This document shows, piece by piece, positions 43,150 through 53,389 of a DNA stretch of 64,000 bases; within the stretch, counting starts at the first letter, position 1, and every line of letters begins with the position of its first letter. The stretch is from Nephrocerus scutellatus (Eukaryota; Arthropoda; Insecta; Diptera; Pipunculidae). The notes under the pieces were generated by a model. It was not told the origin of the DNA, did no database searches, and saw only the letters and a list, made by a program, of their open reading frames with translations. The DNA lies in contig OX352761.1 in assembly GCA_947095585.1 (NCBI GenBank), forward strand, positions 20,537,277 to 20,601,276. The letters are read 5' to 3'. A program made the translations under genes and the position numbers.

Positions 43150-45830
43150 TATCTTTTACTGGTGTAAGTGCGATCAAACCTCCACGTGGTGGCCGACGGT
43201 AATTTTCCTCCAATACAGGAAAAGCTGAATGATCGGGCTATAGTCCCTTCAAAGTAAGATTGGCGCGAGGCCAATAATCTCGCCCGTAAAAAAAATTTAT
43301 TGCAGAACGGCTAAACTATAATTTTCTTATGGAACGTACGCTCACACAACAGCTAGGCGATACCCTGTCAAAATATAATGCTTACATTATATTGTATGTA
43401 AGCTAGCGACTGAACGTAAGAATGTTGCGTACCGAGCAATGCAACAATCTCATAGAACGCGGGCACGCGAAGATGAATGTAAAGAGCATAAAGAAGATAT
43501 GAAAAAACAGTTCACCGGCGAAAGAAAGCAGTCTCTGGGAGAAGAATCTTGTCCGTGAACTAGAACAGTGTAGAGAGCAAGGACCGCAGCAGGCGCGGTA
43601 GTTCTACCAAAGAGTCCGCGGTATGACCCAATATACACCGCGTTGCACAGACTGCAAAGACAAAGAGGGTAATCTGATCGCCGATCTCGAAGGCATCTTA
43701 GAGCAATGGGAAGAGCGCTTACATAAGTTACTAAATGGTCAGCTAATTGATGAATTGAAGGCTCCACTAATGACCTAACCATGCAATGCTGCCGCCACCA
43801 AGCGTAGACGAAGTTAGCAGAGCGATAAATGGGCTCAAAAATAATATGATGGGATCCCAGTGGAACTGATTAAAATAGGAGGCCCCAAAATACACCAACT
43901 AATTCATGAAATAATAGTGCAAGTATGGGATGCCAGAAGACTGGCAAAGAGGCATCCCTTGCCCCATACATAAGCAAGGAGATATTAGAACATGTAGCAA
44001 TTATCGTGGTATAACGTTGTTGAGTACCGCGTATAAGATTTTCTCCTCTATACTTCAAGACAGGATAGCCCTATACGCTAAAATCATCATTGGTCCATAC
44101 CAGTGTGGCTTCATACCAGCCAAATCAACAACTCATTAGATTTACACCCTTATTCAGAAGATGGAAAAATGTCTAGAGTTTCAAACTAACTATACTATCT
44201 TTTTAAATTCTCTATATTAACTTCACTTGCCCGTGGGTCGGTCGTCGGTCGCCTGTTGTGGAATCTTGCGATCAATTTTTAACCCACTTCCCAAAGCCCG
44301 ATTTTATTGAAATTTTGCACACATGTGTATTTCCGGAGACAACACTTTTTATTAAAATTTTAGGCCCGTCGGACCACGGTGTCGGGGGGCTCCCATACAA
44401 ATATTTTACAAAATTTTACTCGATTTTCTTCAAATTTTATACACATGTGTATCTCTGATAGACAACACTTTCTGTAAAAAATTTGTAGACCCCGGGCCCC
44501 GGGGTCGTGGGGCCCCAAAATTTTTTTAAAAAAAATTAACCCGATTTTCTTCAAATTTTATATACGTATGTATCTCCGATGGAAGAAACTTTTTGTAAAA
44601 TTTTGGAGACCCCGGGCACAGGGGTCATTGAGCCCAAACATGTTTTTTTTTAAAATTAACCCGATTTTTTTTTTAAATTTTATATATGTGTGTATCTCCG
44701 ATGGACAACATTTTTTGTAAAGTGTTTGGAGTAAACGGGACCTGAGGCCCGAATGGTGCCCACATAAATTTTTTAAAAATTAGCTCGATTTTCTTTAAAT
44801 TTTTAGCAAATGTGTATCACTGATGAACATAACTTTTTGTAAATTTGTTGGAGTGATAGGGCCATGAGACCCGTGTGGTGTCCATGTAAATTTTTAAAAA
44901 ATTAGCCCGATTTTCTTCAAATTTTAACACATACCCATCTCCTATTAGAGAATTTACAAGAAATATTTTAATTTTTATGGGTTGTTTTTTTATATATAGA
45001 CTTTAAAGCCGCCTATGATAGCATGGCCAGACTAGAACTTTATAAAGCCATGAGAGAATTCGGCCTCCCAAATAAACTGACACGACTATGTAGGTTGACT
45101 ATGACCAATGTTATAATCCAAGTAAAAATATCCGTATCTCTATCAAGCCCATTCAACATCTATAACGGGCTCCGACAAGGGGATGGACTGGCCTCAGTCC
45201 TCTTCAACCTGGCGTTGCGGAAAGTGATCCGAGACTCTGACGCGAGAGGAACAATCCTCTAAAGGTCCATTCAGATACTGGCTTACGCAGAAAGCTTTCA
45301 TCCAGATCGAGCAGGCGGCACGAAATCTCGGGCTGCACATAAATGAGAACAAAACAACATGGTAGCCACGTCTGCGAGTAGAAGATCCAACATTGGTCCC
45401 GCAATTAAAATAGTATAGCGCGAATTTTAAGTATACAATCCTTTAACTATCTCGGGTCAATTGTAGCAGCTGATAACAGCATGGAACCATGGACTCTATA
45501 ATGATGAGATCTGCGTGCGTTACCGTGATGACGACATCGTGAAGAGAATTAAGCTCAGTAGGCTCCGGTGGGCAGGACACCTAGCTCGCATTAGGGAAGA
45601 GGATCCTGCTCGGAAAGTCCTTTGCGGTAGGATTTATGGAACACGACAGCGATGCCTGCCATGCCTACGCTGGAAGGATTTCGTAGACCAGGACGCCCAA
45701 AGTTTAGGGATGCAAAATTGGATGACATCTGCTCAAAATCGTGACCGGTGGAGAGAGAGACTTTTTGCGGGAGGCCAGGACCGGACCCCGGCTGTAGAGC
45801 TAAATATGATGATGATGATGATAGTTTTTT
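43150..45830 (+). mobile_element. LINE family A copy, split by a tandem-unit element
   Basis: The 5' part (43150-44192) includes GTGCGATCAAACCTCCACGT, then RT entry 'QRGIPCPIHKQGDI', 'LSTAYKIFSSILQDRIALY' and 'YQCGFIPAKST'. After the 800-bp insert, the 3' part (44994-45830) resumes 'DFKAAYDS', '[13 protein letters not shown]', 'IYNGLRQGDGLASVLFNLAL', and ends with 'LSRLRWAGHLARI' and 'MQNWMTSAQNRDRW'. The catalytic DD box is deleted. A (GAT)n tail is near 45.81 kb. The + frame stops show it is dead. Confidence 0.85.
44193..44993 (-). mobile_element. Tandem-unit element, copy 9, inserted in LINE family A
   Basis: Reverse-oriented complete copy. On the + strand it starts TTTAAATTCTCTATATTAAC (family 3' end) and finishes ATTTTTATGGGTTG (family 5' end), with about six units between. 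The LINE reads continuously on either side when compared with the antisense copy near 59.87 kb, proving that this is a discrete mobile unit. Confidence 0.88.
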
Positions 45831-45959
45831 TGTTATATTTTTGTGTTTTATTCTAAACAAGAAGACATTTGTTATTGTTTTTACTTAAATTTTTATATAT
45901 TTTAAATAATTCTAATTTTTCGTTCTTTTTATTTTGAACAAAATTTTACAGATTATTTA

Positions 45960-47260
45960 ATGTCCTGTATTTTCACCGTATGGTCACCGTCGGTTCGAAG
46001 AACGAGATATCAGCTTGCCGTTTTTGGGTATTGCCTGGACCAAGGCTGTTTTCCAACTTTTCGGGATGAGACCAGAAGAATACGATTGATGGAAAAGCTT
46101 ACGCAATGGTAAAGCCAGCTTGGAAGAACACATCTTCAGAACTAATGTGGAAGTACCATTGTGGGTGTTGAGATCGTTTAAGACTCATAGCAGTTGCACG
46201 AGTACGAAGGTAAGTTTGATAGAGTGTTCAATACTCAGAGATGAAGGAGGCAGCAATGCACATCTGTAAGTGTGGAGCTAGCTGTAAGATGTCATTTAAA
46301 TGAGCGTTGGAATCGACGACAAGGCTGTATTTTTGATTATTTTCACGAATGACCCAAAAATGTTTACTACCTTTAGGATATTGTAGTATTTTTTGCCTAA
46401 AGTTTTGGTCGAAGGCGAATTTTACTTGCCTTTGATGGGCGTTGCAATCATTTCTGGTACGTTTGAAATTGATTCCTCAGTAGGGTTTACTTTTTAAAAC
46501 CGAAAGTATACCTCTTTAATCCTAGAAACCTCTTTTTAGCCTTTCTGAAAGGAATGAATGATGTTTGTGATGAAATTCACGTCGCTTTCGCGAAATAATA
46601 GCGGCCAGGTAATACTTAATACTCCCACAAAACTTGTTAAGGCCGTTCCAATTGGCTTCCTCCTACTTTTTTTGAGTTTTTTCTCTAACTGCGTGGTTTG
46701 TTTACGAGAAACTAGCTGATACTTCACAACGGTCTGATGATCCTAGAGGCAATAATACTTTGACGGTATATTGATCTGGATGAGAGGTAAGGAACGGAAT
46801 GATTTGCAGGTGTGAGGTATTCCAGTAGGCTTATTTACAAGCTTAATCTCAGCGAATATCTTAACACACCTTCCTTCGGGTGTTGTCTGGCCAGAATGGC
46901 GAAGCCACCCAGAATTGTGTACATTGAAAGCGCCCGCAAGAACGATTTGAATTTTACGATATTTTGGGACAATTCTTAAAGTTCAACCAGACAATGCATC
47001 GAACTTGTTATGAGTTGAAACATTGTCTGAGTTGGGACTTATATAAATAAAACAGTAGTGCATGTTTCGCCTTTGAACCTTTACTTTGAGCGATATGAAA
47101 TTAAATTCCGGGTGGAAACATTGGCAGAATTGAGAGAAAAGTTGAAACGCAGCATCACTACGGACATAAATTGCGAGTCCGCGTCGAGAGAAAAATAATG
47201 GCACCAAGTTATTACCAGGCAGATTTAATTCCGAGGTATCGGAGTTATCAAATATCATGT
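45960..47260 (-). mobile_element. LINE family C: endonuclease and RT N-terminal region
   Basis: The - strand frame 47258-46983 resembles the distal part of an APE-type endonuclease: 'RGLAIYVRSDAAFQ', 'EFNFISLKVKV', 'YCFIYISPNSDN'. The rest to 45960 aligns by eye with 55470-55960, which leads into a CR1/jockey-like RT on the - strand (shared boxes GGCTGTTTTCCAACTTTTC, TAGAGTGTTCAATACTC, AATGAGCGTTGGA). Degenerate. Confidence 0.7.
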
Positions 47261-47269
47261 CATCCTAGT

Positions 47270-48240
47270 TTATTCATACTTGACCAATCGGTTCCAGTGT
47301 GTCCCAGTAAAGGAGGTTTGTTCCTTCTTCTTGCCCTTGCAGAAAGGTGTTCCTCAGAGTTCAATTATGGGTCCCCTTTATTCCCCTCTTTATAAACGAT
47401 CTTCCTCTTATAACCCGTTTTTTGCAAGACCACCTCTTTATCCAGCTATTTCACACGGCGCATTTTACCGAGCTTACGTCTTGTGTTTCCCAGTTAAAAT
47501 ATCCATTACTGGGCCAACGATAATAATCTCGAGATTAAACCCTCTAAGAGTCAGGCAATGGCATTATATCGTTATCCAATTTCTCACTTGCTTGATCTAA
47601 TTATCCTTAATGGAATGTGTGTGCCGTTTTCTCAGAGTTTCAAGAGCTTCGCACTTGACGAGACTTTATCCTGGGATTGTCATGTCATTACTATCATTTC
47701 TAAGTTCTGGCCTGATTTACGTAAACTCTACATAGTCAAAAATTTGCTTCCGTTTCAACTTCATTGCAGATTGGTCAACTCTTTGGTTATGCGCTTCTTC
47801 ACATATGGTGCAGAATTATTTTCAGGCACTTCTATAACTAATCTGCCCAGGTTGAATGTCTGCTTTAATTCATGCATTAGGTTCATTTTCTCGCTTAAAC
47901 GGCGCAACCATATTTCGTTCGAGTTTTTGGGAATTACCTTCTCAAATTTCTTGAAACTTAGAACTGTTGTATTTTTGTTCAAAGTATTGTCTCGATGTCT
48001 ACCATCCTATGTATTAGCCCACTTCATGTTTGGCCGGAAGTCTTTGAGAACAAGTCTCCCCATTGTTTCGAGTCACACCTACAATATTATGGACACATCG
48101 TTTACTGTCAGGTCCCTTCGTCTATGGAATTTCTTACCACTAGCTCTCAGAGAATCTGGGACCGTTTTGCTAAACAATGTCGTCTTCTTTTCAACGAACG
48201 CTAGCTTGTTTCTTACTATCAATTTGTTTGTTTGACAATT
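47270..48240 (+). mobile_element. LINE (another jockey-group family): RT core remnant and C-terminal domain
   Basis: 'KGVPQSSIMGPL' (RT PQG box with G to S) near 47.35 kb, then a 226-codon frame with 'LSWDCHVITI', 'LRKLYIVKNLLPFQL', 'LNVCFNSCIRFIF', 'SLRTSLPIVSSHTYNIMDTS' and 'VRSLRLWNFLPLALRES'. The last is the typical C-terminal W-N-x-LP block. It is unusually open over its 3' 680 bp, so it is perhaps younger. AATAAATAAATAAAA-type tail sequence occurs near 48.51 kb. Confidence 0.8.
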
Positions 48241-49990
48241 GGATGCAGCTTTCATTTTCCTTTCGGAGCTTCAATTAATTGTCATTGCTGTTAAAGTCGT
48301 CAATGGAGTGTGTATTGTGCTCATTTACATTCTTAGCAAATTACCCTTACACGGATTACTCATCCGATTGATTTGACTAGTTGTTAATTATTTTTATTTT
48401 TATTAAATTAATTGTTTCTCAAATTGAAGTATATCTAATTATTATTGGTTCCCCTGCACATTTTCTCAAACATTGTAAAAAAGTCTTAATGTATTTTTTG
48501 TAGTATCGAAATAAATAAATAAAATAAACTTAAAAAATTGTTTTTATCTACTAACTTTTGAACACTTTGTAACCCAATTTGCAAATTTATAACTGTTTTT
48601 GTAACCATCACCATCAGAACAACATCATTGTATTGTCATCATCTCGACTACACATCTATGCGAAATTTCAATTCTCTTGGATAACGCGAAATGGATCAAA
48701 AATTGACTTGCAAGATTTTACTTAAATAAACTTGTGAATCTTGTTTATTCCAAGTCCATAATCGGAACAGATGTTGTGGTACCATAACATAGTATTTCCG
48801 TTAGAACTACAAGTTTGGGCAAAATTTTAATTGGACAACGGGAAGTTGATGAAAATCGAGTTGCAAGATTTTTAGTAAACGGACATGGGAAAAGGTAAAA
48901 CGCATTTAAAATTACGTTCTTTTAATTTATTACTAATTGAAGGCAAAATATTTCAAAAATGTATTAGAAAAATCTTTCGCATAATGTAATGTTAATGTAA
49001 AATAGACAATATACTCAGAAATTTCAGAAAGACCAAAAAATTAATTAGCATTTTCTATTTACCACATAATTTATTCAATAATATATCCAACTTTTCCAAC
49101 TTTTATCCGAAAACTGCATATGTACGATATTCCAAAATCGTTTGTGTATTTTTGAAAATTCGATTAAAACTCACGACTTAGTGGAAAACTAATTTCTTCG
49201 CAAACACACAAAGTAATATTAAAAACACTATAGCACCATGTTTTTTAAAAATAAATATATAAATATATTTTATTCACTTATTTATATAGAAACGTGACAA
49301 CCGCGCATTTTAATGAGTTACAAATTAATCAAATAAATACAAATTTCAACAAACTTTAAACCACGAAAAGCACTGAAAATCCAATCTCACTCTCATACGG
49401 AGCGTGCACTCAATTACGGAGCGTGTGGTGCATTTATGCTCATCAGCGATATAATCATTCTTTCTGCTCCATCGGCGAACCGCCGACAGTTGCCTAAAAC
49501 TGTGAATGAATGTGAAGCAGTGGAAGTGGTGTCGACCGAAACGTCCAAGAGATGAACAGGATCTGGTCTTTGTCATAGGCTCAAAAACTACACAATGCAA
49601 CCCCCTTGTATCACACCACCAAAATCTCAATCACAATGAGCCGAGGACAATATGCGAATGAATGTTGTTTTAGTAGAGGGTTGTTTCCGGTTGTTCCGGT
49701 ATCTAATTTTTTTTTTGCTTTACATCTAGGGGTAGTTCGATGGCGGAAAACTTGAAAGACATTACAATAAATGGGAGGAGTCTCAAACAGCCAATTGGAA
49801 AGTGTTTTGTGTGCTTTCAATGTACCGTCCTATGTGCTCCTTTTAGGGACAAAATGGCTGTAAGGACACATCAGATTTCGATTTATTGCGCAAATGTCCT
49901 TTCATTTGCCTTTTCGCCGTTTCGCAATAGTCGCCATTTTCGGGTTACTACAACTGGACACAATTAAACTACTGGAGCTTTACATAAAGG
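48240..49990. other. Intergenic, no recognised element
   Basis: AT-rich. A 75-codon + frame from ATG at 49740 (MAENLKDITINGRSLKQPIG) has a coding-like start and could be a first exon for the unassigned exons at 52.4 kb (GGAAA|gtgttt, phase compatible). The donor is poor and a mariner copy intervenes, so this is weak. Confidence 0.3.
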
Positions 49991-49999
49991 GTGGGCAAT

Positions 50000-50430
50000 T
50001 TAAAAGTTCGTTTTTAAAAACGCTATAAAATGACTATACATTAATATTTTTTTGTTTTTATCTATGATTTAAGAATAAAGAAGAATTTCGATCACGTGGC
50101 TCCCATTTGCTTGCCGCACAGTAAGCCATCATGTGAGTCCAGTTTTCAAGAACTTTTTCGAACTTTTTCGAACATTTCGGCGCCTATCTCGCGAATAACT
50201 GTCGTAATGTTATGTTTTAAAGCTGGAATTTTCTTCGGATTATCCACTTAACATCTATCCCCATAGAAAAAAGGTCCATCGTCGTCACATCACAGCTCCC
50301 CGCAGGCCAATTGACATCTTCAAAACGACTGATAATTCGGTTGCCAAATTTGGCGGGCAAGAGATCGATTGTCAGTCAGCTTGTATGACATGTGGAGTCA
50401 TCTTTAAGCAACCGAAAGCCTCTCTGTCAA
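50000..50430 (-). mobile_element. Mariner-type transposase C-terminal fragment
   Basis: The tip-like GGGTGGGCAATTTAAAAGTT lies near 50.0 kb. On the - strand, 'WPAGSCDVTTMDLF'-like, 'IPALKHNITTVIREIGAEMF' and 'LDSHDGLLCGKQMG'-like pieces are spread over frames. They correspond to the third catalytic block and C-terminus of a Tc1/mariner transposase related to the remnant at 42.4 kb. Dead. Confidence 0.65.
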
Positions 50431-50527
50431 CGCATCCCAATGATTCCGACCGACATGCCATTAAACTTTAAGCACTTGGAGTTTCGGTTGAGGTTTGCAT
50501 TCGCAATTACAATAAACAAACCACATG

Positions 50528-51190
50528 ACCCACAAAAGACCCTCAGAAGACCCCAAAAGACCCCCAAAAGACCCCAAAAGACCCCAAAAGACCCCCAAAA
50601 GACCCTAAAAAGACTACAAAAAGACCCACAAAAGGCCACCAAAATACCATCAAAAGAATCATAAAAGACCACCTAGAAGATATTAAAGATCCCCAAAAGA
50701 TCCTCAAAGGACCCCCAAAAACCTTCAAAAGATCCTCAAATGACTTACCCTTAGTCCCCAAATAATACCTTAAAAAGACCCTCAAAAGACCCACAAAGGA
50801 CCCTCAAAAGACTCCCTAAAACAACCTCAACAGACCCACAGAGGACCCTCAAAATACTCCCCAAGAGACCCCTAAAAGACTCCTAAAATCCCCAAAAGAA
50901 TCATAAAAAGACCTCCAAAAGACCTCCCCCAAAAGACTCCCAGAAGATTTCCAGAAGACCCCAAAGAACCCCCACAAGAAACGTAAAATAATCTTTAAAA
51001 ATCCCCAAAAGATCATCAAAGGACCCACAAAAAACTTTCAAAGACCTTCAAAAGATTTCCCAAAATAACCCCAACAGAACCTTTAAAATACCCAAAAAGA
51101 CCCCCAAAAGACCCCCAAAAGACGCCAAAAGGACCATCAAAAGAAACGTAAAAGAATCTTTAAAAATCCCCAAAAGATCATCACAGCAGT
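50528..51190. repeat. AAAAGACCCCC-type minisatellite, block 3 with higher-order unit
   Basis: About 55-60 units of CCCAAAAGACC-type repeat. Toward the end a longer unit of about 155-170 bp appears, beginning GAAACGTAAAAGAATCTTTA (50971 and 51143) and continuing CCCCAAAAGATCATCAAAGG, ACCCACAAAAAACTTTCAAA. The second copy is cut off at about 51183. Long - strand open frames here are repeat artefacts. Confidence 0.85.
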
Positions 51191-51745
51191 ACGGATCTCG
51201 TGGGCAACGTTCCACTGGTGATTTGATGGTATATCTCACCTAACACGAGATGTCCTGTACTAACGTGAACACCGCCAACTGAGGGCATAATTCCACGGTC
51301 CTCTTCGGACGCGTATTAGTTATACGACAATCAACGTCTATCATGGAAAATGTGCCAGTATTAACTCAATGGTTAGAGCAGGACCTATTTTAAGTCCTTG
51401 CCGATCTTTGTTTCACGACAACCGGTTAAGATTGCAACTCCAAAATGAGCACATTATCGCACCGGTAACATCAGGGACGTAAACTGATGCTCCAAATATC
51501 TTGGTATTATCAATCTGCCTCAGATGTTACCATGCTAGCGCTCTACCCACATTTGGATAGTAAACAACCAGCCACTATGTAGGTCAAGCCCAGCACGAAA
51601 CTGGGTCCTCAACCAAAAGTTGGCTCAGGCTCAGCTAACCTCCAAGGAGATCAACCTTATCCGTGGGTATAGCCAACTCCCGTAGTACTAACGCGACCTT
51701 GGTGAGATCTGACATCAAGGGACTTAGTTCGTTCAGTGTGATCAC
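51183..51745. other. Non-repetitive segment interrupting the minisatellite
   Basis: It begins with about 60 bp (GGTGATTTGATGGTATATCT) that is the reverse complement of 55364-55425 in LINE family C. The remainder is unrecognised and more GC-rich than its surroundings. It includes a weak tRNA-like stretch near 51369-51445. Confidence 0.5.
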
Positions 51746-51747
51746 AA

Positions 51748-52060
51748 AGGACCCCCAAAAGAAACGTAAAAGAATTTTCAAAAATTCCCCGAAAGATCAT
51801 CAAAGGACCCACAAAAAACTTTCAAAGACCCTCAAAAGATTTCCCAAAATACCCCCAACAGACCCTCAAAAGACCCCAAAAGACCCCCAAAAGACGCCCA
51901 AAGGACCATCAAAAGAAACGTAAAAGAATCTTTAAAATTCCCCGAAAGATCAGCAAAGGACCCACAAAAAACTTTCAAAGACCCTCAAAAGAAGATGTCC
52001 CCAAAAGACCCACAAAAGACCATTAAAAAACCCCCAAAATGCCCTCGAAGTACCACCTAG
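51748..52060. repeat. AAAAGACCCCC-type minisatellite, block 4
   Basis: Continuation of block 3 with two more higher-order units starting GAAACGTAAAAGAATTTTCA (51760) and GAAACGTAAAAGAATCTTTA (51914). Confidence 0.85.
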
Positions 52061-52381
52061 GGGTATCTATTTTCAAATTCACAAACGATCACAAATAAAT
52101 TTATTGAAAGTAGGACAGTTGGACAGTGTGTCGGTTCAGCTAGTTATTTATAAATTTGCAACTTCTTACTAAATACTTATACCTTATGTACAAAGCGCTA
52201 CCTAAATCTAGCGTTTACTTAGTCCAACAAAACTAACAACATAATTTTTTATGTTATTTTGCCTTATTTGTTGCACCTGTAATTAGTTATAAATAAACTG
52301 TAAAAAATTCTTACAACAAAAACTCACGTTGATTAAATAAATTCCATAAAAAAAATTACATCCTTATCGTCTTTTTGCAGA

Positions 52382-53022
52382 AGAAAACAGAAACTAATTT
52401 GTTTATACAGCTGCACTAAATGCATAAAAACAATTTTACAAAATCATGAATCCGTCCTATCTTACCCTAAGCCTAAGGGCTCACTGGACGCACAAGCAAA
52501 ACCAAAAAAAGAACAACAAGGAGCAGCACTAGAAGCGAAGGGGCCGCAAAATCGTGTAACGCAGGACGAACACGAATCCTCCCTTCTCGACGCATCAGAA
52601 TTGAAATGTCGTGGCGCGTCGTCCCAAACAATTGGGAAAAATTTGTGTTTTGACACCCTTGTCGGGAAATTTAAAAAAAAAAACGTTTTCCCAGCGGCGA
52701 GAGGTGGCACGGCGGCATCTACAATTATTTGACACATCTAGAATTACTCTTCCTATTGCCCGTTTGCAAAAGGATAGCAAATATTTACTTTGGTATTTGG
52801 AAACTAAAAACTCACCAGAGAATGTTGATGCTAATGCTGAAAAATTATGCTGGTTAGCGAACTAACAAAGCAGTTGTTGTTTTGTTGGAATTAAAATTTT
52901 AAAATGTCTGTGTTTTTGTAGTGCACTTTTGTGATTATGTTGACGACGACGATGATGACGATGATGATGAGCGAGAAATCCCTAATGATGATGGTTGGAT
53001 TAAGCAACATTTGTCGATTTAA
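52382..53022 (+). CDS. Unassigned exon candidates (116-codon open exon plus acidic terminal exon)
   Basis: Exon X: a strong acceptor (ctttttgcag at 52371-52380) precedes a frame open from 52382 to 52729. It has Cys-rich LICLYSCTKCIKTIL, then Lys/Glu/Gln-rich YPKPKGSLDAQAKPKKEQQ, with higher GC than its surroundings. Exon Y: acceptor tttttgtag then 52922-53022, encoding HFCDYV, nine Asp residues, then EREIPNDDGWIKQHLSI and TAA. A donor GAG|gtggca near 52708 would join them in phase 1, but it is weak. Alternatively an 11-A run at 52673-52683 is a frameshift, after which 'LPIARLQKDSKYLLWYLETK' reads to 52863. I do not recognise the protein. Upstream exons are not found. It may be the 3' end of a host gene, a pseudogene or TE-derived. 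Confidence 0.4.
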
Positions 53023-53389
53023 TCTGCAACAGCAAATCATTAATCATTTTTTGCATTGTGCGTTGTGTAAAAATTAATAATTATTGTTGTTCGATTAGCT
53101 CCAATTCTGTTTCGCATTCGAAAGTAACATTTTAATTTGTTGCTAACTAATTGATGAGAAATATTGAAAGACGAGCAGAGCTGGATTTGTAGCCGAAATC
53201 AGCTTATAATAAGAATTTTGTCTATGAGAGTGCAGAGATCGAACAGAAGGCGTTCGGCGATGATGTTATTATACGTCATGTACTTCAATCGTCAGAAGGC
53301 CAAAGCTCAGGCCTTCTTGACCACGTAGTTTAGGTAATTATGAAATTTTAGATCTCAATTTTTTACTTTATCATCATCCAGTCTTAGTC

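Noticed and set aside
50427..51239. Long minus-strand frames of Phe/Trp/Gly/Leu repeats
   Set aside because: They are translations of the AAAAGACCCCC minisatellite; the same happens at 15681-15893.
51369..51445. Possible tRNA (CTCAATGGTTAGAGCAGGAC ...)
   Set aside because: A D-arm and an anticodon stem can be drawn but the loop is 9 nt and no acceptor stem or T-arm closes.
52462..52737. Minus-strand frame opposite the unassigned exon
   Set aside because: Phe/Ser/Cys-rich composition is the antisense image of the Lys/Gln/Gly-rich plus frame, which also has a proper splice acceptor.
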